Source: Mytilus edulis
Lineage: Eukaryota > Mollusca > Bivalvia > Mytilida > Mytilidae
Reading direction: 5' to 3'
Length of the DNA: 64,000 bases
Assembly: GCF_963676685.1 (NCBI RefSeq)
Contig: NC_092354.1
Coordinates: 66,848,241 to 66,912,240 of the forward strand
This document shows positions 47,770 to 59,223 of this stretch, one piece after another. A model generated the notes under the pieces. It was given only the letters and a program-made list of their open reading frames with translations, made no database searches and was not told the DNA's origin. The stretch's first letter is position 1; the number at the start of each line of letters is the position of its first letter. Both the position numbers and the translations under genes were made by a program.

Positions 47770-48228
47770 GTACCCTTTTTTAGTAACACCCGAACCAAAA
47801 CAATTGAAAGACAGGAATGTATAAATACGTAAAAACGTAAGGCGCTTTATGATCAGAAGGGAACAAAGCAGAATAACTGAACTCATCTAAGGTAAACTAT
47901 GCCTCCGGGGATTAAAACCTTTTTTTTCGTTATGTCTTACTGTATCAACGGGAACTTTAAAAAATGTATGATATAAATCATGTTCAGAGCACAGCTCTGA
48001 ATACTCAAAGGATGATATGCAGGGGTCGAACAATGCATCTGCAGTGGTTCGACTCAGCGCTTGTAAATGAAAATAACCCATCACAAATTTGGTATGCACC
48101 CGAAACACTCTCTGGCTTTATCATCATATTTTAATTCAATACCAAACTTCGAAAGTGTTGCATCAATACGTAACAAATTAAGGTGCAAGAACGCAAAAAA
48201 AAACTTGTAATAAAAGCCGAATTCTAAT
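47770..48228 (+). repeat. Inverted duplication, left arm
   Basis: It is the inverse of 51290-51725. Blocks include aacaattgaaagacaggaat, ttatgtcttactgtatcaac, tgcatctgcagtggttcgac and tctctggctttatcatcat. Confidence 0.9.
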
Positions 48229-48717
48229 ATGACGTGCTTCTTTAGCTTTGTAAACAACACTGTGATAAAATTCTCGATAAAATATACTTAGCGCAGACTC
48301 AGAGATATACATAATAATGGCTGTTACAATATACTTCCAACGTAAATCTACATGTATTGGAACCTATTTGCAGACCCTTTGCCGATTTTATTGTTTTAAA
48401 AAGTGCAATTAAAAAAGACAAAATAACTTTTATTCTTATTCGTATGCATAATGAAATGAAGTAATGCACAAGAGCTCGGAGAAATCAACAGAATAAAAAT
48501 TAAATAAAATTCCGCGAAAGTCTATTTATCTTTTTGGCGCATTTATGTCATTTCACAACATGAAAATATAAGTGTAAGTTAATACAACATAGCCTTAAAA
48601 TGTTTTATCTATCAAACTGTATATGTCCATTGATTACCAAAGAAGCAGTGTAATGTGTATCATTTATATCTTGAGGGGCTATTGAAATCTAATCTTATCT
48701 TTAACCTGAAAATGTGG

Positions 48718-49130
48718 ACATATAGATTCCTACACTGCAACAAGTGTATAACAATATTTCTCCACTCGAGACAGTTAAATTTTATTATTTAAAGCGCGAG
48801 GCTTGCCGAGCTCTTTAAATAACTAAAATTTAACTGTCGAGAGTGGAGAAATATCGTAATAAACGAGTTCTGGTGTAGGAATCTGTTTCTCTAATGATTT
48901 TTTTCCTTCTTTTTCAAAGATTTTCAGAAATTTGTGTTCTTTATATGCGACGTCATCAGGCATGGTTGCCTTTTTTCATGACGTCACAATAGAAAAATTC
49001 AGAAGAAAACAAAACATTTAGACGTCATAATCAAATTTCGACCAATCATTTGCCGAGAACAGATTTTTCACTAGTGAGGAGAAATATTTTTCTCACACCG
49101 GCCAGGAAATGTGAAAATAGCACAAAAATT
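48718..49130. mobile_element. Insertion in C2 containing a 160-bp palindrome
   Basis: It is absent from C1, where cctgaaaatgtgg runs straight into aatattatacataaccag. Its left part (48725-48886) is a near-perfect inverted repeat: gattcctacac at one end and gtgtaggaatc at the other, with atttctccactcgagacagt facing its inverse. The right part carries TGACGTCA-like sites. Confidence 0.8.
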
Positions 49131-49893
49131 AGAGAAATATAATACATCACCAGTATAGAAACATGTTAACCAAAAGTTCTCGCACATACCCCTCGATGTT
49201 TGCACTGTCGTAGTACTTATCTCTTCTTTGCATATCAAATTGAATAGTAGATTTGGACTACAATATTCAACCGCATTATGGATTTTATTCAGAAAATTCG
49301 CCGTAATTGAACTGAAACTTGTTAACAAATAATACACCAATGCATGTACAGGTAATTTCATAACAGACTTCAAAAACTGCAAAAACTCATTCCGACAAGT
49401 GTAATGGTAAGAACAGTGATATAGCTAAGCAGTTAAAAACGTATAAATTTCCTACATACGACAAACTTTTTTCTGGATTGATCTTCATTATGTTTGTATG
49501 TCAGAGGTACGTACATAAAAAGCTGAAGCTAATATCAAAACGGACCTTAGCATAATAGCCAAAATCATCTATGGTCAAATATACCAAAGGGAGTTGGAAC
49601 TTTATTTTCATAATAATTTCTAGATCTAAGAACAAAGAATTTAAAGTTGGTATATGTGACATCATGTCAGCATACACTTATTGTCAATAGAGCTGATGAT
49701 ACCCCCTCCCCCTAACCAACAATAAACCAGCAGCGGTATCGATCAAGTGCTAGTAAATGAATGTCCCAACTTACATAATTTGACATTATAACCGTTTTGT
49801 GCAGTAAATATACCTGACACTTTTGTTTTAACTAGAGTTTACATAGCATCACAATATGTAAATTGATTTCTATTTCCGTTTTAACCACATCTT

Positions 49894-50145
49894 AAATTGA
49901 GAATGAAAATGGGGAATGTGTTAAAGAGACAACTACCCGAGCAAAAAGCAGACAATAGCCGAAGGCCACCAATGGCTCTTCAATACTAAACTCCGAAAAA
50001 TACACAAGAAACTAAAGTAAAAATCATACAAGACTAACAAAGGCCAGAGGCTCCTGACTTGGGGCAGGCGCAAAAATACGGCAGGGTTAAACATGTTTTT
50101 GAAATCTCAATTCTCCCCCTATACCGCTAGCCAATGTAGAAAAAA
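49894..50145 (+). repeat. R1 repeat in copy C2, internally deleted
   Basis: It has the R1 start (ttgagaatgaaaatgggg) and end (ctatac.gctagccaatgtag) but lacks the middle block around cgcacccggaggcg that C1 retains. Confidence 0.85.
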
Positions 50146-50496
50146 ACAAACACACAACAATACGCACATTAATACTCAGTTCAAAAGAAGTCCGAGTCCA
50201 ATGTAAGAATAGGTAACAAAAGAAACTTACCAAAAATGACAATGATACATAAATTAACATATTTGTGTATCATCTGTATGGTAAAAGTAATATGTTTGTC
50301 TTCAATTGCACATTTTCGGCCTACTTCTAGATTTATACAAAAACATGCCTACTACCTGGTCATCTAAGCTGCAAGAATCTATTCTTATTGCAAATTATTG
50401 TATTATACTTTGTGACAGGTGATTCATTTTTTAAAAGAAGAAGCAGCTGGTCCTAGAGAGTACCTAATCTTATTATATGCGACTTTCATACAAATT

Positions 50497-50680
50497 AGGG
50501 GTTAAACTAGCTATACAACCAGATTTAACCCACCATTTTTTACTTGGAAATGCTTGTACAAAGTCAATCATGTTACAGTTGTTTTCTATTGGTTTGATGT
50601 GTTTGAGCTTTTGATTTTGCTATTTGATAAGAAATTTCATTTTCCTTGAAATTCGGTATTTTTGTTATTTCAATGTTTAG
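50497..50680 (-). repeat. R5 interspersed repeat
   Basis: taggggttaaactagctata, ttgatgtgtttgagcttttg and aaattcggtatttttgttat are the inverse of 44495-44800. Confidence 0.75.
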
Positions 50681-51289
50681 TAATATTAAAAATTCCAATA
50701 GCGTTGTAAAGCGTGATGACCAGCAATACATTTCTGATCAAAACTGAATTTCTCTCTTTTCGGTTTTCGCCATTGCGTTGTCGGCTTGTCATCGACCTAT
50801 GCGTTTGTATACTCCTTCCGCTTCCTCTCTATGATATTTACAAGTCCATTCAAATAAAAAAAGTTTTGGACCACCTGTAGTTAAATACAAATGTGAATAT
50901 TTCTTTTTATACTATGCTTTTTGTTTAAAATTTGTCATCTGATGTCCAAATAAATAATCTATATTTTTATAGAAAATATATACAGCATAATAAAATAACA
51001 AGGCCGGAACATTTAATTGTGAAAAGAACAGCTATTTGTACAATGTGCAAAGGACGAGGATATTAACAAGTAGAAATTACGGTACGGTCTCCATTCTTTA
51101 GGAATATCCAAACCATACAGTAAGCTTGAATCTTTTGGTAAGGAAACACGTGAAACAATTTAAACAAGAAAACTAAAAGACTGATTAGTTCTAAAACAAA
51201 AAACCCAAAACCGATATTATCAGCAAAAAAATAAATAAAAAAAATGACAATTTCTTCGTATGTTTCAACTTCCTCAGGAAAAGAATACC
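50681..51289. other. Intergenic, no gene seen
   Basis: A short GC-richer block (50740-50830, cggttttcgccattgcg) stands out but has no coding signature. The minus-strand frame 51063-51452 runs into the inverted arm and is rejected. Confidence 0.4.
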
Positions 51290-51725
51290 AAAGATGATTT
51301 TGGCTGTTATTACTATGTCCTTTGTGTGTTCTTGCTCCTGAAGTTATTACATATTGATACAACACTTTCGAAGTTTGGTATATAATTATATATGATGATA
51401 AAGCCAGAGAATGTTTCGGGTGAATACACAATTTATAATATGTTATTTTCATTTACAAGCGCTGAGTCGAACCACTGCAGATGCATTGTTCGACACCTGA
51501 ATATCATCATTTGAGTATTCAGAGCACTGCTCTGAACATGATTTTAAAGTTCCCGTTGATACAGTAAGACATAACGAAAAAAAGTAGTTTTAATCCCTTC
51601 ATGCATAGTTGACCTTAGATGTGTTCAGTTATTCTTCTTTTTGCCTTTCTGATCCTAAAGCGCCTTACTTTTTAACGAATTTATACATTCCTGCCTTTCA
51701 ATTGTTTTGGTTCGTGTGTTTTTTA
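51290..51725 (-). repeat. Inverted duplication, right arm
   Basis: The inverse of 47770-48228, about 3.1 kb away, so the pair brackets copy C2. Confidence 0.9.
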
Positions 51726-52651
51726 TGAGATAAAACTAGAAAAGTACTTTACAGACTAACATTGATTAAATGTTAATGACTTGATTTCTATTCGAGTTTT
51801 GGACATTTTTGTACTTTATAAAGATAATCGAGAAATTGTCCAGCCATTTTTTTTTCCTGAGCGTTACCGAGGGATAACATTTAGGAATATCACAGCCCAG
51901 GCCATGTGTAAATTTACAACAAATATATGGCTTACGTGAATTATTTCGTTTCTAATAGGACAAATACGGACATTCAAAAACTGAAGCGGGGATGGGTATG
52001 TGGTGTGCGTGGCTGTTCTATTGTATCCACTGTTTGATAAATGTTAAACAACATCCAATAAATCTGTAGCTTGCATGAATTATTTCTTAAATAACCGCCA
52101 AAAACAAATGTGGTTGATTCTTTTAATTCTCGAAACCCACCATTTTCCTTTTTTAATTTGCATTTTTTCTATCTCGAAAGTACCGTCAAATTAACTGTTG
52201 CCATTTGTAACCAAGGAGCCACCATGTTGACTTGCTGAAATCAGTAAATGTGAGAATAATGCAAAAGAATAGAAAAAAAAGCAATACCTACCTCAAAAAA
52301 ATATTTAATGCAATATTATTCTTGTTTAAAAGGTAAAAGCAATTGAAAAACCTTCAGCTTTGGCGTTTTCATTCGTTTGACGTAATGTTTTGAAATGACC
52401 TTAATGCACCGAAAATATTTATGGAATTTAAAGGATTTTTTTTTTACGTCTTTTCGATCCCTTATGCATTAATTCCTTTTGGTTATGCCTCAGAATGAGA
52501 AAAAAAGGTTCTGTTGGATTTTTCAATAGTAATTTTTAACATAGCGAAATCGACAAAGTGTTTGCACATAGGTTACGATTTACATGGGTGGTATATTTTA
52601 ACAGCCATTAAATGTACATCTCGGAGTCTGTGCTAAGTATAGATATATATA
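51726..52651. other. Intergenic, no feature recognised
   Basis: AT-rich. The stretch has no long open frame, no convincing splice-bounded exon and no match to R1-R5. Confidence 0.45.
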
Positions 52652-52960
52652 GGCAACAGTAGTATACCGCTGTTCAAAACTCATAAATCCATGGACAAAA
52701 AACAAAATCGGGGTAACAAACTAAAACCGAGGGAAACGCATTAAATATAAGAGAACAACGACATAACACTAAAATGTAACACACATAGACAAAATCCCAC
52801 GAGAATGTCAAATATAACATATATATATAACATCAAAACCAAATACATGAATTCGGGATAGACAAGTACCTTGACACGTCTTATCGCAATGTGAATTTAC
52901 ACTCAAAAATAAGAGAAAACAAACGACACGACGTTATAATGTAATACAAACAGAAACGAA
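52652..52960 (-). mobile_element. 3' end fragment of a Penelope-like element
   Basis: The part 52780-52960 aligns with 54085-54260, the region just downstream of the reverse transcriptase at 54303-55230 (shared gataga caagtacc, acgtctta..gcaatg, tttacactc). On the minus strand it extends the element's 3' sequence further, ending near caacagtagtataccgctgt. Confidence 0.65.
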
Positions 52961-53189
52961 CTATATTATAACAATGGCCATATTCCTGACTTGGTACAGG
53001 GCATTTTTAAAGGAAAAATTGGTAGGTTGAACCTGGTTTTGTGGCATGCCAAACCTCGCACTTTTATGGCCATGTGAAATATAACATCAAAATGACAACA
53101 CAGGACTACAATATAAATAAATTGGAGAACACATTTGACAAAGAATCACACGAACAACAGCCAACAAAAGGCAACAAGTTCAAAATTTT

Positions 53190-53345
53190 AATACGCCAGA
53201 AGTGTATTTTGTCCACACAAGATCTACGTGTGACGCCAAGATACAAAAGTTTGAAAGCCGAAACGAGTACAAAGTTGAACAGCATCGGGGACCAACAGAT
53301 CAAAAAGGTTGTGCCAAAAACGGCAAGGGTTTTCTGTTAGTTACC
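53190..53345 (+). repeat. Diverged R4 fragment
   Basis: tacgccagaagtgtattttg, gtgtgacgccaagatac, agtacaaagttgaacagcat and aggttgtgccaaaaacggca follow R4 order. The plus-strand frame 53041-53340 reads through it and is not a gene. Confidence 0.65.
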
Positions 53346-54060
53346 AGAAAATCCCTATAATTTAGAATAATTTATACTTTTGCAAACAGTAAATTTTATA
53401 AAATTAATATTCAAAAGATGTACATGATAAAACTGAAGTATTAACTTATTACAGGAAACAACTGAAATACATTAACATAACCAGACATTTGAAACACAAA
53501 AGTAGACACATCCGAATAAGTTTAAGCCTCCACGCCAAGTGACGTCCTATTTGAAACTGAAAAATGATGAAAAAATTACGTCATTTGAATTTGTAAAACA
53601 GATCATCAAAAAATGAAAAATGACGTCACATAAGAATGAATAAGATAGAATTAGGATTGATTCAAGATTATATATTAGAACTAAATACTGATATTGCATT
53701 TAATAACAAAGCACATTTTAATACTTATTAATATCAAACTAATAAAATTAACGGTACCAATTGTCTTGCACCAGATGCGCATATCGACAATACATGTCTC
53801 TTCAGTGATGCTCGTGGCCAAAATATTTGAAATCCAAAGCTTATATAAAAGATGAGGAGCTATAATCCAAAAGGTCAAAAAAGTATAGCCAAATCCGTGA
53901 AAGGAATCAGAGCTTTGCACGAGGGAGATACATTCCTTAATTTACCTTAAGGTAGCAATTAACTATATTATAAAACTATGTCCGGTTTGTTTTGAACTTC
54001 AAACGTAAAATATCGTACTGATTACGTTGAACGAAATCAAATCTGATAAATGAAGGCGGT
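53346..54060. other. Intergenic with an R4-like piece
   Basis: At 53745-53945 an old R4-like copy (tgcaccagatgcgcatatcg, tcttcagtgatgctcgtggc) is visible; the rest is unassigned. Confidence 0.45.
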
Positions 54061-54302
54061 GATTAATTTTCTTTACCATAACACATTAATATAATAGAAA
54101 AGACGTCAACACATTTGACAAAATCCGATGAGAATTACAAATATAACATTAAACATTTTAACTTAATACATGAATTTGCGATAGACAAGTACCGTGCCAC
54201 GTCTTATAGTAATGCGAGTTTACACTCGGCAAAACAGTCACAATCGGGAATAAGTCACGTTTGGTAATTAAAAGATTAGACGACATTATGACATAACACA
54301 AT
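54061..54302 (-). mobile_element. 3' flank of the Penelope-like element
   Basis: It follows the reverse transcriptase stop on the minus strand and matches 52780-52960, so it belongs to the element's untranslated 3' region. Confidence 0.65.
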
Positions 54303-55230
54303 CTACCATGTGGTAAAAATGTCCTTAGCTAGTTTGGTCAACGGCACATCGTATGGATCCACCAAATTGTGATGGTGTCCATAAAATTTACGGAGTGTCA
54401 ATTTTAATCTGTCCTCATAACTTTGTTGGAGCAGTTTCAGCGTAAGGAGCACACTCCTGTATATGACGTCCGTATAGTGTGAACAAACGCGAGAATAACG
54501 TATCAATTGTGATATGTAAACACCATACGAAGGGGCAGAGGGTATGTTACTGCTGAGAAATGGGAAATTGATAATTGGGAAGTTGAAATCGTCCCGTTTA
54601 TCATAGATTTTCGTGTGAAGTCGTCCATCTAAGTCAATATTGAAGAAAACATCAAGGTATGAAGCAGTCCTTCTAGTATCAGTGGTATCCTTAATTTCAA
54701 GTTCAGTTGGATATATGAGATGTAAGTATTGGCTGAAATATGGGTTATTCAATGATAGAACATCATCAATATATCGGAAAGTAAAATTAAAGAATTTCGC
54801 AAGGTGCTTTTTCTTTTTGTCTTTCAGAAGGTTCTGAATGAATTCTGCTTCATACGAGTACAAAAACAAATCAGCCAGCAGGAGTGCACAATTAATACCC
54901 ATTGGAATACCGATTGTCTGTTGAAATATAAATCCTCCAAACTCAACAAATATATTGTCGATCAAAAAGTCCAGCATTTTGATAATATCATCTTCAGTAT
55001 ATTTTCTGGGAGATTCAGTGTGATTTTTCACAAAATATGAATTATTGTAACCCAAAACAAGAAATTTGTATCTACGATTTCCATTTTTATAGAAAAAGCT
55101 CTGTTTTATGAGATGGTGTAGTCGATCTTTCAACTGGGCATGGGGAATAGTAGTATATAGCGTAGAAAAATCAAAAGTTGTTATGTTGCTGCAAAATTGC
55201 AAAGATTGTGATTGATATACCTGGAATTTT
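54303..55230 (-). pseudogene. Penelope-like reverse transcriptase, 5'-truncated
   Basis: An uninterrupted frame of about 310 residues shows FDFSTLYTTIPH (first catalytic Asp region), GIPMGINCALLLADLFLYSYE (motif normally GIPMGTNCAPL, changed here), the catalytic FRYIDDVLSL, a SYLD motif and a conserved tail (LRKFYGHHHNLVDPYDVPL). The start is ragged: homology begins around the YQSQSLQFCSN segment at about 55220, and the Met at 55268 is just the first in the open frame. The N-terminal part and any endonuclease domain are absent, so it cannot be autonomous. Assignment to Penelope-like elements rests on motif resemblance; a related reverse transcriptase lineage is possible. Confidence 0.8.
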
Positions 55231-55291
55231 ATCACAGTGTGGTTAACAAAGTGAAAGAAACATGTCATATTAAAATTCTTAGTATACTATG

Positions 55292-55432
55292 CTAGCAATT
55301 GATGATTTTACATTTGTTTCTATAGACAAATGTACCACCATAACACGGACGTAATGTTTGATTGCAAATAACACAATTATCCATACAGAACGGAGGACAA
55401 GGATGTAAAAAATAGGAGTCACAATGCGGCCT
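55292..55432 (-). CDS. Possible last exon of a secreted Cys-rich peptide
   Basis: In the frame after a candidate acceptor (accagtgttag) 46 codons run to TAG at 55294-55292 and contain eight cysteines spaced C-x7-C-x3-C-x3-C-x2-C-x6-C-x10-C-x4-C, starting RPHCDSYFLHPC and ending NKCKIINC. An in-frame stop sits just upstream of the acceptor, so an upstream exon would be required; I found no signal-peptide exon and no nearby AATAAA. Such arrays occur in mussel antimicrobial and venom-like peptides, but I recognise no specific family. A chance frame or a relic is possible. Confidence 0.3.
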   Translation of the reverse strand, partial: RPHCDSYFLHPCPPFCMDNCVICNQTLRPCYGGTFVYRNKCKIINC

Positions 55433-56614
55433 CTAACACTGGTTAATGTTAACTTTAAAACAATGAACAATCTGAATTGCAAGAAATATATTTTTAATTA
55501 TAATCCATTGCTGCAACTCCCTCGGGCAAACTTGACTTTATAAGATGAGTTTTTTGCTTTTCATTCTAAGACACATTTCGTCGTATTGCTCTTCAAGTTT
55601 CTGCGTATTTATACATTCATGACTTTCAACGAAAAGCTCATCTGGTGTACCAAACTACAAACCTAGCTAATCTAATGACTATTTTTACATTATTGGCTTT
55701 AGCGATTATGATTATAAACATAAAATGCATGAGTTCGTCGTTGATAATTTAGACTATACTTATAATCGATTGTTTCAACTCCCTCAGACAAGGTTGGCAT
55801 TAGGAATTTTGTTTTATTGTTATGTGGTCCCATCTGATCATATTTGATTGTAATCTACATATATGTACCATTGCACTTTCTTGGTGGAAATCAAGATATG
55901 TCTAAAGAACACAACTCACACCTGACATATCGTAATAGCTACATTCATTGCAAATGGCACCAACATTGGAACACATTGGCTACAAAAAAAATCCACATCA
56001 ATTTAGAGTACCAGCAAGTCCTCTTTTTACTCAAAATATTGTATTGTAAATTTTTCTTAGTAGTTTAGATATATCAGACTGAGTCGTTTTAACAAAATTA
56101 TTTGACCGCATTAACCAAAAATGAACTTATTTACACTTTATCATGTAAATATATGGCCTCATTGTAAACCAATAATATATCTATGTCAGAACGGATCGTA
56201 TGATAAAAATGACACCAACTTTGGAACACAATACACCTTATCCCTAATCCTGACTGACCCGGCCTCTTGAACATTTGAAGCATACAACAATCACTTTTTC
56301 ATTGTGGCGTCAGATATTTTGTTTTATGACGTCAAAATTTTACGCAAACCTGTGTAATGTTCAGTAATGGCAGACAAATAGCGATAAGGTGAATTTATAC
56401 TATATCTAAAAATGTAGCGTGCCGTTATTTCCTTACTGTATCCATAATAATGAACCGTCACTAAAGTGACTTTTTAAGTCAGTAGTTTGTGATAGGTTTT
56501 TTTAAACAAAACTATTTAACGGCATCATCCAACGCTCACATGACTGATTCATATACTTTATCTTAAAATAAAAAGTACATGTATGGGAAGTTCTCTTCTT
56601 GGAATAGTATATTG
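55433..56614. other. Intergenic, no gene seen
   Basis: Two related blocks, aatccattgctgcaactccc (55503) and cgattgtttcaactccctca (55767), suggest an old tandem duplication of about 265 bp. Otherwise unassigned. Confidence 0.4.
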
Positions 56615-57374
56615 TTAAGAGCTTGTCTCACAGAAAACCATGCAAAATTTGAAAAATCGTCCAGGAGGTTGGTTAAAACTTTTCCAGCAAATGAAGTTTT
56701 TTCATATCCTAGGTTCAATGGAAACCAGAAAATATATTTGAAACCTCTCTGAATTGTGTCTATTTTTAGTAACAAGCTAATTTGCCTAATTGGACAAAAT
56801 TAGCCAAAAATTCCTTCAAATATATGTTTATTTGAAATTACTTTAAAAGTCACCAAATTAGTTCTATTTGGGTTCTAGCAATTTATATTGTCGAAATATA
56901 TGTAAAAGATAATAAATTACGCATTTAAAAAGTTTTCTATTTATTTGCACACTTAAAGGGTGCTCTGTTTAATGCCTTGTTTTGTATAAGTCATTTACTA
57001 GCCAAGTTCAAGTCGCTGGTTTTCGAAAAGGTGAAAACAGAAATACATAAAATAAATTTCTTTCCACAAATTTTTATTGGATTAAAAAAATATAAAAAAT
57101 CCACCCATGGCAAATTAGTAAAAACATCCTTATTTTTTGTTCTAAAAACCCACCTAAAGACTTTTCCCGCATTTTTAACTAAACCAATTTTGGGCATATA
57201 TCAAACAAAACATGATGTTATTATCAATTTAAATGTTTAATTTTGAACATTTTTTTTAAATTTTACTCATGTAAAACAATTTACAAATGTATAACATATA
57301 AATGAATAAGACATTGTAGCTTTCGCTTAATGGTTGTTATCAAGAGTTATCTCCCTTTATATTGTTCTCCACAC

Positions 57375-57783
57375 TACTATAAAGAAGGTACCTGCTCAGA
57401 TCATGAGATGCAGACTTCCCTGAAACTAGCAACTAAGCCTTTTTGTGATAGTAGGACCTTACATAAGCTGTTTGAGTGACATAAAGATGCATCACACTTT
57501 GTATTGATGTCAATGCTGCAATGTGAAGATACAAGTCAAGAGTTTTCTCACATTTTGTCAGCTCAGAGCTTTGCCATGTTTGCATGAAAATGTCCTGTCA
57601 CTGAGTGTCAGATAATGAGATATTACAAAAATGTAGAGCTGACACCAAGAGATAATGTCGAGGCTAAGTTGAGAAGGAATTTAGTTTGATGTTGCTATTA
57701 TGACCACAACGAACGTCAAGTTTAAAGCAGGTCTTGAACTTCCGTACAGAAAACTGAACAGAAGTATACAGCATGTACATCAG
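57375..57783 (+). other. Less AT-rich block ending at a possible splice donor
   Basis: A TATAAA at about 57380 precedes about 400 bases of clearly lower AT content that end at catcag/gtaaat near 57783. No coding frame is open across it. It could be a non-coding or leader exon; a possible partner acceptor (catattttag) lies at about 59940. Confidence 0.25.
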
Positions 57784-57896
57784 GTAAATAATAATAATAT
57801 ATAAAATACAACAAATAAATCATTGGCTGCATATCTTTTATTAAGAACTAAAGAAGGGTCAGCCGATACACACCCAACATAGCCAGGGGGTTGCAA

Positions 57897-57913
57897 AAGG
57901 GGGGGGGGGGGGT
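57897..57913 (+). repeat. Poly(G) run
   Basis: Fourteen or more consecutive G. Confidence 0.9.
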
Positions 57914-58254
57914 CCGTTCATATAAAAGTAACCCCACCCCATCCCTGCTGGTTGATTGTATTGTGAGTCCATGTAACCTCCCAGTGGAAATTTCTGTTAA
58001 GGGCAGACATGTGATATAACATGTACAATATCTATAATTATAAAGAAATTTAAATGCAGCTGTAATCCCTTTACAGTTTGGGATTACAAATACAGGTCCT
58101 TTGTCTGTGACGAACCTAATTTATAAGAAAATCACTCCTAGGAAGAGGGGGTGATTTTCTCGGTAACAGTCACCAGGAACAGTCTATACGTTATTGTATA
58201 AAAAGTACCTGCAGTCCCAATGCATATTATACCATCTGACATATAGATATAGAA

Positions 58255-58440
58255 AGATGTTGTATGAAAGCCAATATTAGAGACAACTCTCCATCCAAGT
58301 AACAATTTATAAAAGTAAACCATTATAAGGTACGACCTTCAACACAGAGCCTTGTCTCACACAAAACAGCAAGCTGTAACTGGCATAAAAAATAACTAGT
58401 GTAAAACCATTCAAACAGAAAAACGAGAAATGTATGTACA
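58255..58440 (+). repeat. R2-related repeat
   Basis: agagacaactctccatccaa, aggtacgaccttcaacacag and cattcaaacagaaaaacgag are the inverse of the minus-strand copy at 11230-11430. Confidence 0.7.
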
Positions 58441-59160
58441 TACATATTTAAATCATGAATATAATATTGGCAAGATATATAATAACACATGTAGATTTAC
58501 ATTGTACATATATTTCAATAGTTAATACCTTTTATACCCGTTAATGGGACTTATTATGGTATAACTTTGTCTGTAGGTCTATCATTCTGTCAGATATGGC
58601 TTTGAGAAGTTATTGAACTTTCATTTTTGAAACAGCAACATGCGCTCATGGCGAAGCTGATCAATTGTCTCTTACATTGCAAATAAACATGACATACAAT
58701 GTACAAATGTATGTACCAAAACTCAATTTTAGGCATTATATTTCAGTAGAATTTTGGCTAATGTTGCAAGATTATTTGGTTAACTAAGGGCTCAAGTAAT
58801 TTAGTATCAAATACATAAATGGGGCATATGAAAGTCAATCTAATGATAAAAGTTTCCCAAATCAAAAACATTGGTGATATATATATATATACATGTATAT
58901 ATCCTTCATATGTATTATCAAAATGCAGATTACAATAACAGGTATAGTACATGTATCAACTATGTTAAGCTCTAAGTTCCTTATTATTCGTATAAACTGG
59001 GAATGAATTTAACAAAAACAGCGGTTGCCATTTATTCTTGTCTGCCAAATATTTTTTTTTTTTTGTAAATTGTTTTGATATGAAAATATGCTGTCTGTCT
59101 GTTGTCATTGATTCTTGCCTGTCAAATATTGTTTTTTTGTAAATTGTTTTGATATGAAAA

Positions 59161-59172
59161 TATATTGATTCC

Positions 59173-59222
<50 letters not shown>
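59161..59222. repeat. (CTGT)n microsatellite
   Basis: About 14 perfect CTGT units. Just upstream a 60-base or so block (ttgtaaattgttttgatatg) occurs twice. Confidence 0.95.

Positions 59223-59223
<1 letters not shown>

Larger units (their letters stand above)
48573..50555 (+). repeat. Direct duplication, copy C2
   Basis: The counterpart of 46130-47750, longer mainly because of a 410-bp insertion at about 48718-49130. Confidence 0.9.

Noticed and set aside
49071..49382. 103-codon minus-strand frame with a possible N-terminal hydrophobic stretch
   Set aside because: Its duplicate in copy C1 is broken by stops and shows no coding conservation.
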